Source: Alphaproteobacteria bacterium
Lineage (GTDB): Bacteria; Pseudomonadota; Alphaproteobacteria; RF32; CAG-239
Assembly (NCBI GenBank): GCA_017963715.1
Contig: JAGCTK010000099.1
Coordinates: 1-5,388, forward strand
Length of the DNA stretch: 5,388 nucleotides
Direction of reading: 5' to 3'
Shown: piece after piece, positions 1 to 5,034 of the stretch
Numbering within the stretch: position 1 is the first letter of the stretch
Layout: each line of letters starts with the position of its first letter
Made by a program: the position numbers and the translations under genes
The notes under the pieces: generated by a model
What the model was told of the DNA's origin: nothing
The model's input: the letters and a program-made list of their open reading frames with translations, nothing else
Database searches by the model: none

Positions 1-38
1 AAATCAATATGTTAGCAAAAATCAATTTTCAGCCGTTC

Positions 39-61
39 AGGGTGCCCATAAACCACCCTTT
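39..61 (+). terminator. Possible weak terminator hairpin of an unseen upstream gene
   Basis: AGGGTG (39-44) pairs perfectly with CACCCT (54-59) around a 9-base loop, and a short T run (59-61) follows. The stem is only 6 bp and the T tract is poor, so this is a weak candidate for the terminator of a gene ending left of the window. No coding sequence can be supported in the first 282 bases. Confidence 0.25.
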
Positions 62-92
62 ATGATACACTTTTTATATGGACGGGATGCTT

Positions 93-106
93 GTCATTCT
101 CACACT
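93..106 (+). repeat. Half copy of the GTCATTCTCG hairpin repeat
   Basis: GTCATTCTCACACT matches the left arm of the full repeat at 115-143 with one early substitution, but the right arm is missing. It is probably a decayed or truncated member of the same family. It is in the same orientation as the next copy, 22 bases further on. Confidence 0.5.
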
Positions 107-114
107 CTTTTCAT

Positions 115-143
115 GTCATTCTCGCACTTGTTGCGAGAATCCA
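115..143 (+). repeat. Full hairpin repeat, copy A
   Basis: The unit has the form GTC-stem-loop-stem-CCA. The arms ATTCTCGCA (118-126) and TGCGAGAAT (132-140) pair perfectly over 9 bp around the loop CTTGT (127-131). The loop is identical to that of copy C, whereas the two inner stem pairs differ in a compensatory way. It resembles the ATTCCC...GGGAAT class of small palindromic repeats scattered in many proteobacterial genomes (for example dRS3 of Neisseria). The family assignment is by pattern only. Confidence 0.8.
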
Positions 144-154
144 AAAACACAGGA

Positions 155-181
155 GATCCTCGGGACACGCCCGAGGATGAC
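155..181 (-). repeat. Full hairpin repeat, copy B (inverted)
   Basis: This is the same family on the opposite strand. The arms ATCCTCGGG (156-164) and CCCGAGGAT (170-178) pair perfectly over 9 bp around a 5-base loop (165-169), and the conserved GTC flank is read on the minus strand (179-181). Read on that strand the loop is CGTGT, against CTTGT in copies A and C. Stem position 3 and the inner stem pairs are changed on both arms compared with those copies, so pairing is kept. Confidence 0.8.
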
Positions 182-193
182 GATAAAAAAATA

Positions 194-206
194 GCCCGAG
201 GATGAC
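194..206 (-). repeat. Half copy of the hairpin repeat, next to copy B
   Basis: GCCCGAGGATGAC repeats the right part of copy B (CCCGAGGATGAC, 170-181) exactly over 12 bases, 25 bases downstream, without its pairing arm. It looks like a partial duplication or a decayed copy in the same orientation as copy B. Confidence 0.55.
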
Positions 207-218
207 ATAACGGAAACC

Positions 219-247
219 GTCATTCTCGGCCTTGTGCCGAGAATCCA
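219..247 (+). repeat. Full hairpin repeat, copy C
   Basis: The arms ATTCTCGGC (222-230) and GCCGAGAAT (236-244) pair perfectly over 9 bp around the loop CTTGT (231-235). The flanks GTC and CCA match copy A. The hairpin ends 38 bases before the start codon of the leucine-rich-repeat gene, so it would sit in that gene's 5' leader if transcription starts further upstream. No T tract follows it, so it is not an intrinsic terminator. Confidence 0.8.
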
Positions 248-268
248 AATAACAAAAGTAATTTTTTT

Positions 269-274
269 AAGGAG
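269..274 (+). promoter_or_regulatory. Strong ribosome binding site of the LRR gene
   Basis: AAGGAG lies 8 bases before the ATG at 283, an ideal Shine-Dalgarno match and spacing. It fixes the start of this gene and suggests efficient translation. No convincing -35/-10 pair was found upstream. TATGAT at 61-66 is a possible -10, but the only candidate -35 (TTCAGG, 36-41) has a 19-base spacer. Confidence 0.85.
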
Positions 275-282
275 TAAGATTT

Positions 283-1452
283 ATGAAAAACACATTTTTA
301 ATCGCAACGCTTTTAGCTACAACCGCTTTAGCGGTAAATGCATATGCTGACGAACTCACTTGTGCCGGCGAAGGTGATAGTACTTGTACATGGAGTTATG
401 ACGCAACAACAAAAACCTTAACAATTACCGGTACTGGATCAATGAAAAATTTTGGCCCGGAGGGTAGTCTTACTGCCAGCCAAGGAGTCACTTATAGAGC
501 AGAACGACCTTGGAATGATATTTCTACAGAGGTTGAACATGTCGTTGTTTCTGGGTTTACAACTATCGGAGCACGTGCATTTGCAGCTATGTCCAATCTT
601 AAAAGTGTAAACGTCATTGATTCTCTTCAGACAATCAATTGGGGTGCTTTTTCTTCAACATCTTCCTTAGAAAGTGTCAGCCTTCCCAGTAGTTTAAAAA
701 CTGTTGGTGCTTGGTCATTTCAGACGACGGGGTTACAAACGATTAGTTTGCCCAGTGGTATGACAACTATAGGTAACGGGGCTTTTCGTGATGCAACTAG
801 CTTAATTAGTGTCACAATTCCCGATACCGTCACATCTATTGAAGCATCTGCATTCGGTAATATTTCTACCCTAAAATCTATTGTCATTCCAGATAGCGTG
901 ACAAGCCTTGGAAAAACTGTTGCTTGGGGTGTATCTGGAACAATCTTTTGTGCATCTTCAACCTTGTGTTCGGGAGATGCCATGCAATATTTTAGCGGCA
1001 CAAAAAAAATTTATAGTATTGATGAAAACGGGGTGTATAAAATAGGCGATACCTATTATGCATCGGCTGAAGATATGTCGCGTGTGACATGTACCGGTAC
1101 TGCCGCTTCAACGTGCAGTTTAAGTCCTGTAGCATGTACTGAGGGCTATGATAAATGCAAAGAAAATGCATTGTCTCAAATGGTGGCAAAAGGCAGTTTG
1201 TGTACCACAATTCAAGGTTGTCAAAACCTTATTGCGATGGTATCAGATTCAAACTACAATTGCACAACCTTAGTCACGTGCCGAAATGCCGTTAAAGCCG
1301 GTACTTATAACGTCAATTTAAGTGAAGGTGCCATCGTCAGTAGTGGTTCAAGCACCGGTAGCGGCAAGCGTATCTACACCGTTGAGGAAGCGCGTCAAGC
1401 CGTTGAAGCGGCTGGCACGGAAACGGTCAACTTTAGAATAAGGTATAAATAA
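283..1452 (+). CDS. Exported BspA-like leucine-rich-repeat protein with cysteine-rich C-terminal region
   Basis: The 389-residue product starts with a clear Sec signal peptide: KN at the N-terminus, a hydrophobic core at about residues 5-19, and likely cleavage after AYA (20-22). Residues 27-53 (CAGEGDSTCTWSYD, then TLTITGTGSM) form the short beta segment typical before BspA-type repeats. Residues about 92-215 hold some six repeats of about 23 residues of the LRR_5 type (TIGxxAFxxxxxLxSVxIPxSV). After the repeats come ten cysteines (223-333), with CTEGYDKC (285-292), CTTIQGC (307-313) and CTTLVTC (327-333) spaced as a repeating cysteine-pair unit. With C27 and C35 the mature protein has twelve cysteines, an even number that suits disulfides outside the cytoplasm. 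A Ser/Gly linker (353-361) leads to a tail starting KRIYTVEEA and ending FRIRYK. Such proteins are surface or secreted and often serve in adhesion or binding, but the ligand here is unknown. It appears monocistronic, with its own RBS and terminator. The fold and export calls are firm; the function is not. Confidence 0.9.
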   Translation: MKNTFLIATLLATTALAVNAYADELTCAGEGDSTCTWSYDATTKTLTITGTGSMKNFGPEGSLTASQGVTYRAERPWNDISTEVEHVVVSGFTTIGARAFAAMSNLKSVNVIDSLQTINWGAFSSTSSLESVSLPSSLKTVGAWSFQTTGLQTISLPSGMTTIGNGAFRDATSLISVTIPDTVTSIEASAFGNISTLKSIVIPDSVTSLGKTVAWGVSGTIFCASSTLCSGDAMQYFSGTKKIYSIDENGVYKIGDTYYASAEDMSRVTCTGTAASTCSLSPVACTEGYDKCKENALSQMVAKGSLCTTIQGCQNLIAMVSDSNYNCTTLVTCRNAVKAGTYNVNLSEGAIVSSGSSTGSGKRIYTVEEARQAVEAAGTETVNFRIRYK

Positions 1453-1470
1453 AAACCGCAATTTCAAATA

Positions 1471-1498
1471 AAGGTTGCTTATTTGAGCGACCTTTTTT
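1471..1498 (+). terminator. Intrinsic terminator of the LRR gene
   Basis: AAGGTTGCT (1471-1479) pairs with AGCGACCTT (1486-1494) over 9 bp with one T-G wobble around a 6-base loop, and the T run extends to 1498. It begins 18 bases after the LRR stop codon. On the minus strand the wobble becomes a C-A mismatch and the T tract is interrupted, so it is mainly oriented for the plus-strand gene. It may act only weakly for the converging thioesterase gene, which ends at 1518. Confidence 0.8.
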
Positions 1499-1517
1499 GT
1501 ATCATTGAGTGTGATAT

Positions 1518-2252
1518 TTAAGATGCGGCCTTTTCTTGCCAAGTAATACGTAAATGTGCGAGTTCTTTATCTTGCTGTGCAACCGTATGCAAAGATGTTA
1601 AACTGTCTAAATTGGTTTTGACAGTCACATGCTCACCATATAAACATTCTTTTTTATAGGAGATTTCGATTTCAGCAGGGATGTGATGATGCAAAAAGTC
1701 ATTTGACAGCGTCTCTGTGGCCCATAACGGATAAATGGCATTATTGACGTGCCGGTTTAAATCAATATCATCAAAACGGGCTTCAAATTCTTTAGAAACC
1801 TCAGTGTTATCAACACTGCCGAGTTTAACAAATTCTGTACTGAGGACACGCTCATTGATATACATATAATTCGGCAAATACTGCGCCAATGAAATCGGAC
1901 GCTTGCGCACGGCATCAACCAAAACCCATTGACTTGTGGCCAGAATCATTTGATTGCCTTTAGCATCCAAAATGATAAAATCACGCAGAGCCATAAATTT
2001 ATTTTCACCGGACGGCCACGTCAACACCTTGATTTTTTCATGTATTTTAGGCATTTTTTTAATCACGACGTGATAATTGGTGCCAACCCAAGCCACGTTA
2101 TTTCGGATGCAAAAATCAAAACCGAAACCCAAAGCCGTTGCACTGGCATCGGCTGCATCCTGAAGAATATTCATCAATGTCACGACGCGCAGATAACCAT
2201 CTTGGTCACACTCGTACGACCTGATTTGAAATTCTTTTTCAAACTTATCCAT
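1518..2252 (-). CDS. Acyl-ACP thioesterase (FatA/FatB-like double hot-dog protein)
   Basis: The 244-residue cytoplasmic enzyme is predicted to hydrolyse acyl-ACP to free fatty acid and ACP. The length fits bacterial members of the acyl-ACP thioesterase family (Pfam PF01643). The N-terminal hot-dog half (about 1-125) has FEKEFQIRSYECDQDGYLR and the helix segment LMNILQDAADASA. The second half carries the active-site motif DIDLNRHVNN (162-171), with D164, N166 and H168 in the order D-x-N-x-H of plant FatA/FatB. It is followed by SYKKEC (198-203), whose E202 and C203 match the Glu-Cys of the plant YRREC motif. The ATG at 2252 is chosen because it has an AGGA site 8 bases upstream and begins right at the conserved N-terminus. 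An in-frame ATG at 2315 would overlap the transglycosylase gene. It follows that gene after 22 bases, so the two are probably co-transcribed. Chain-length specificity cannot be read from the sequence. Confidence 0.9.
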   Translation of the reverse strand: MDKFEKEFQIRSYECDQDGYLRVVTLMNILQDAADASATALGFGFDFCIRNNVAWVGTNYHVVIKKMPKIHEKIKVLTWPSGENKFMALRDFIILDAKGNQMILATSQWVLVDAVRKRPISLAQYLPNYMYINERVLSTEFVKLGSVDNTEVSKEFEARFDDIDLNRHVNNAIYPLWATETLSNDFLHHHIPAEIEISYKKECLYGEHVTVKTNLDSLTSLHTVAQQDKELAHLRITWQEKAAS

Positions 2253-2260
2253 TTGATTTG

Positions 2261-2264
2261 TCCT
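2261..2264 (-). promoter_or_regulatory. Ribosome binding site deciding the thioesterase start
   Basis: Read on the minus strand, AGGA in the context TTAGGACA lies 8 bases before the ATG at 2252. It supports that start over the in-frame ATG at 2315, which lies inside the preceding gene. Confidence 0.7.
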
Positions 2265-2274
2265 AAAATTTGAC

Positions 2275-2886
2275 TTAAAACAACGTGCCGGATTCGTTGT
2301 TGTCCAAAAAAGCAATTTTGAGTTTATTAAAACGTTTCAATAATCTGTTGCGATAAATTGATGCATGTGACGGCACTTTTGAATGATAAGTCGTCGCGGC
2401 TTTTTGCCAATTGCCATATTTTTTGTAAAGGTTGGCCAAAAATTTGGCACTGTATTCAACATTTTTTTCAGGTTCGAAAGCATCTTCCACGCTTTCAAAT
2501 TCTCTGCCGTGAAACTTCAAGTTGATTTGCATGCAACCGACATCAATGCTTTTATAGCCTTGTTTTTGAAATTTTTTGACGGCTGCCACGGCCTCATCCT
2601 TTGTTTTGTAGCGATAGCCTTTACCGTTGACGTTGACTGACCATGGCCATGCTTCAAAACGACTTTTTTGTTGATTCCATGTTCCGCTTTCAACGCTCAA
2701 AATCGTTTCAAGCAGGTGATTTTTGATTTTATATTTTTCTTCCATGCGCACGGCGGCAATTTGGCAAATTTCGGAATTATCCCAATTTGCCGTATCGGTC
2801 ATGGTGTCCTTAAAATCTTTTTGAGCTTTGATCGGGTGGATCAAACTCAGCGAGAGGACAAAAATACAAACAATCTTTTTAAACAC
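2275..2886 (-). CDS. Periplasmic SLT-type lytic transglycosylase
   Basis: The enzyme is predicted to cleave peptidoglycan glycan strands in the periplasm with formation of 1,6-anhydro ends. From the preferred GTG start the product has 203 residues. It has a short signal peptide (MFKK, then the hydrophobic stretch IVCIFVLSLSLI; likely cleavage after IKA at 19-21). The lysozyme-like SLT domain spans about 50-185, with catalytic Glu66 in LSVESGTW, then WPWSVNV (80-86), DVGCMQINL (115-123, the G-x-MQI motif), a NVEYSAKFL helix (142-150) and TYHS (166-169, in the place of the usual A-Y-N). The WPW and GCMQIN signatures are known from small transglycosylases of alphaproteobacteria. The start is uncertain: GTG 2886 has AGAAGGA 7 bases upstream, while ATG 2904 (MKKEKRV) and GTG 2970 lack a Shine-Dalgarno site and only lengthen the N-terminus. 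It is the first gene of a likely operon with the thioesterase. Whether it serves general wall turnover or a secretion machine cannot be told. Confidence 0.85.
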   Translation of the reverse strand: MFKKIVCIFVLSLSLIHPIKAQKDFKDTMTDTANWDNSEICQIAAVRMEEKYKIKNHLLETILSVESGTWNQQKSRFEAWPWSVNVNGKGYRYKTKDEAVAAVKKFQKQGYKSIDVGCMQINLKFHGREFESVEDAFEPEKNVEYSAKFLANLYKKYGNWQKAATTYHSKVPSHASIYRNRLLKRFNKLKIAFLDNNESGTLF

Positions 2887-2893
2887 TCGTTTT

Positions 2894-2900
2894 TCCTTCT
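2894..2900 (-). promoter_or_regulatory. Ribosome binding site favouring the GTG start at 2886
   Basis: Read on the minus strand, AGAAGGA lies 7 bases before GTG 2886. It overlaps codons that would encode the start of the protein if ATG 2904 were used (ATG AAG AAG GAA). The strength and spacing of the site are the main reason for choosing the shorter form. Confidence 0.6.
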
Positions 2901-2964
2901 TCATATTTGCGGACACACGGAAAACACCGTCGAACAAAACTTCTTTTGCTCGGATATCAGGTCT

Positions 2965-2981
2965 GTTCACACCGTGTGAAC
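2965..2981. promoter_or_regulatory. Perfect 17-bp palindrome, probable operator
   Basis: GTTCACAC (2965-2972) and GTGTGAAC (2974-2981) are exact reverse complements around one central base. The spacing suits a dimeric helix-turn-helix regulator. The site lies 79-95 bases upstream of the GTG start at 2886 and directly downstream of a candidate -10 box, where a bound protein would block transcription start. There is no T run, so it is not a terminator. It does not match the alphaproteobacterial LexA box, which is a direct repeat GTTC-N7-GTTC. The regulator is unknown. Confidence 0.5.
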
Positions 2982-3010
2982 GTAATATTTAGTTGTTAAG
3001 CTCTTGTTTA
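2982..3010 (-). promoter_or_regulatory. Candidate promoter of the transglycosylase-thioesterase operon
   Basis: Read on the minus strand, TAAACA (3010-3005) and TATTAC (2987-2982) are separated by exactly 17 bases and each matches the sigma-70 consensus at four of six positions. In such AT-rich DNA a match of this quality can arise by chance. Its spacing and its position next to the palindrome make it the best candidate in the region. Confidence 0.3.
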
Positions 3011-3169
3011 ATATTATTAATAAAAAATTAAATTTCACTATCTGTAACATATTTTTTTGCAAAAGAAAAGAAAAAAAATGCATTTTTCTGACAAAATATA
3101 CAAAAAAATTGAGAGGCATTTGAAAATAAAGTATTTATTTGCTTGAAAATTTGTGGAAAATGTGATTTT

Positions 3170-3175
3170 TATAAT
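3170..3175 (+). promoter_or_regulatory. Candidate -10 box for uup
   Basis: TATAAT is a perfect -10 hexamer 25 bases before the uup start codon, which would give a leader of only about 18 bases. The -35 is poor: TTGAAA at 3143-3148 has a 21-base spacer and TTGTGG at 3151-3156 only 13. Confidence 0.35.
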
Positions 3176-3200
3176 AAAAAAATCTGTGTGTGAATAAACG

Positions 3201-5009
3201 ATGGGAACGGAACCGCCAATCATAACGCTTAAAAATGCCAAATTAACTTTTGGCATCAAGCCTTTGTTTGTCGGCTTGGAACTCAATATTTCAAAAGGGG
3301 ATAAAATTTGCCTTGTCGGGCGTAATGGCTCCGGCAAATCAACGTTGTTGAAAGTTTTGTCGGGCGTTTTGGAACCTGATGAAGCCGAAATCTATATCGA
3401 ACCGGGGCTTAAAATTGCCTATATGCCGCAAGAAAACGATTGTATGTCATACAATACCTTAAAAGATGTGGTTTTATCGGGAATTGCCTCAGGTGATGCC
3501 TCTTGCACTTATCAGGCGGATATTTTGATTGATTTGTTTCATATCAAAGCAGAGCAGGCACCTGCCGAAAGTTCGGGCGGCGAAATTAAAAAAGCGATGT
3601 TGGCGCGCGCACTGGTCTCACAGCCTGACCTTTTGCTTTTAGACGAGCCGACCAACCATCTTGATATTGAAACCATTGAAAAACTTGAAGATATTATCAA
3701 TTCATTTGCGGGCGCCGTGATTGTTATCAGTCACGATAAAATGTTCTTAAATCGTGTATCCAAAAAGACATTTTGGCTGGATCGGGGGCTGTTATACACA
3801 AATAACAAGGGTTTTGCCGATTTTGATGCTTGGCAGGAGCAAATTTTGGAACAGGAAATTATTGCGCAAAAATACCTCAATAAAAAGATTGCCGAGGAGG
3901 TGGAATGGTTACACAAAGGCGTGACTGCCCGCCGTAAGCGCAATCAAGGCAGATTACGTCGTTTGGAGGCTTTGAGAGCGGAGCGTCGGGAACAAATCAA
4001 ACAAACCGGTTCGGTCAATTTGGAGATTGAAACCGGCGAGTTGAACTCAAAGATGGTGATTGAGGCCAAACATATCTTCAAATCTTACGGTTTGCATGAG
4101 TTGATTAAAGACTTTTCAATCAGGGTGATGAAAGGCAATCGTATCGGTATCGTCGGGCCGAACGGCGCCGGCAAAACAACGCTTTTAAAAATTCTGACCA
4201 AAAAATTGTTGCCTGACAGCGGGTCTGTGCGTTTGGGGAAAAATCTGACCGAAGCCTATTTTGACCAAAATCGTATGACATTAAATCCTAAGAAGACATT
4301 ATGGAAAACGCTTTGTAATGAAGGTGATCATATCTGGGTGTGGGGGCATTTAAGGCATGTTGTGGCTTATTTGAAAGATTTTTTATTTAAGCCAGAACAA
4401 GCCGAAGCCTTGGTGTCGACTTTATCGGGCGGCGAAAAAAACAGGCTGATGCTGGCCGTGGCTTTGGCGCAAGAGTCTAATTTTTTGGTTTTAGACGAAC
4501 CGACCAATGACTTGGATATGGATACGCTTGATTTGTTGCAAGAAGTTTTGGATGAATATGAGGGAACAATTTTAATCATCAGCCATGATCGCGATTTTAT
4601 GGATAAAGTTGCAACATCGCTTCTTTATATGAAAGGGGACGGCACGATTTATGAGCACGTCGGTGCTTATACCGCCTTGCTTGAAAAATTAAAAAGTGTT
4701 TCTCAAAAAGTTGAAAATAAAACTAAAGTAAAAAATGAAGTAAAACAAGAAAAACAAAACAATATCAATAAATTATCTTATAAAGATAAAAGATTGCTTG
4801 AAGTTTTACCCGAAGAAATTCAAGATTTAGAAAAACAGATTGAACAAATTGAAAAAACTCTGAGCGAAGATGTCGATTTGTATACAAGAGAGCCCAAAAA
4901 ATTTGACGAACTGACGGCAAGGCTTGAAACGGCACAACACCAAAAAGAAGAAAAAGAAAATCTGTGGCTTGAAATCCAAATCAAAGCCGAAGAATTGCAA
5001 AACTGTTAG
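3201..5009 (+). CDS. uup: ABC-F family ATPase, Uup type
   Basis: The 602-residue soluble protein has two ABC ATPase domains and no membrane segment. Domain 1 has Walker A GRNGSGKST (40-48), a signature reading SSGGE (124-128) instead of LSGGE, Walker B with DEPTNHLD (148-155) and the switch His178. The linker contains ARRKRNQGRLRRLEALR (243-259), a hallmark of Uup. Domain 2 has Walker A GPNGAGKTT (319-327), LSGGE (408-412), DEPTNDLD (432-439) and His462. A Lys/Glu-rich linker (about 498-525) leads to a C-terminal coiled coil (about 526-600), as in the DNA-binding tail of E. coli Uup. ABC-F proteins act on ribosomes, and E. coli Uup is linked to transposon excision and ribosome assembly. The start is secure in frame because a TAA stands at 3195-3197, and PPIITLKNAKLTFG matches the usual Uup N-terminus. 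No Shine-Dalgarno site is visible. It converges on the Aas-like gene, 25 bases away. Confidence 0.93.
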   Translation: MGTEPPIITLKNAKLTFGIKPLFVGLELNISKGDKICLVGRNGSGKSTLLKVLSGVLEPDEAEIYIEPGLKIAYMPQENDCMSYNTLKDVVLSGIASGDASCTYQADILIDLFHIKAEQAPAESSGGEIKKAMLARALVSQPDLLLLDEPTNHLDIETIEKLEDIINSFAGAVIVISHDKMFLNRVSKKTFWLDRGLLYTNNKGFADFDAWQEQILEQEIIAQKYLNKKIAEEVEWLHKGVTARRKRNQGRLRRLEALRAERREQIKQTGSVNLEIETGELNSKMVIEAKHIFKSYGLHELIKDFSIRVMKGNRIGIVGPNGAGKTTLLKILTKKLLPDSGSVRLGKNLTEAYFDQNRMTLNPKKTLWKTLCNEGDHIWVWGHLRHVVAYLKDFLFKPEQAEALVSTLSGGEKNRLMLAVALAQESNFLVLDEPTNDLDMDTLDLLQEVLDEYEGTILIISHDRDFMDKVATSLLYMKGDGTIYEHVGAYTALLEKLKSVSQKVENKTKVKNEVKQEKQNNINKLSYKDKRLLEVLPEEIQDLEKQIEQIEKTLSEDVDLYTREPKKFDELTARLETAQHQKEEKENLWLEIQIKAEELQNC

Positions 5010-5034
5010 TTATATACACCTGCCGGCCGGATGT

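Larger units (their letters stand above)
2887..3200. other. AT-rich divergent intergenic region
   Basis: This 314-base stretch separates the divergently transcribed transglycosylase and uup genes. Its left part (2887-2981) is of mixed composition and holds the RBS and the 17-bp palindrome. The rest (2982-3200) is very AT-rich, with several A and T runs, notably at 3052-3078. It contains a candidate promoter for each direction. No small gene with a good ribosome binding site, no tRNA and no riboswitch was recognised. Such composition would be expected to make the DNA curved or easily melted. Confidence 0.6.

Noticed and set aside
1..26. Direct repeat AAATCAAT (1-8 and 19-26)
   Set aside because: An 8-base AT-rich repeat is expected by chance in this composition and has no supporting context.
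93..247. CRISPR array
   Set aside because: The repeats are in both orientations, diverged and unevenly spaced, with no uniform spacers and no cas genes.
1802..1818. Perfect 7-bp hairpin CAGTGTT-ATC-AACACTG
   Set aside because: It lies inside the thioesterase coding sequence, with no T tract and no related copy in the window. A 7-bp stem with a tight loop can arise by chance in several kilobases.
1929..2273. Plus-strand open frame of 114 codons
   Set aside because: It is antisense to the thioesterase gene, whose motifs are clear, and shows no ribosome binding site or recognisable domain.
2383..2979. Two plus-strand open frames antisense to the transglycosylase
   Set aside because: Their Phe-rich translations are the complement of a Lys/Glu-rich gene, and the catalytic motifs are on the minus strand.
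2965..2981. LexA (SOS) box
   Set aside because: The alphaproteobacterial LexA site is a direct repeat GTTC-N7-GTTC. Here the arms are inverted and neither operon gene is a known SOS gene.
3038..3337. Minus-strand open frame overlapping the uup start
   Set aside because: It runs through AT-rich intergenic DNA and the complement of uup, has no ribosome binding site, and its Phe/Ile-rich translation is low complexity.
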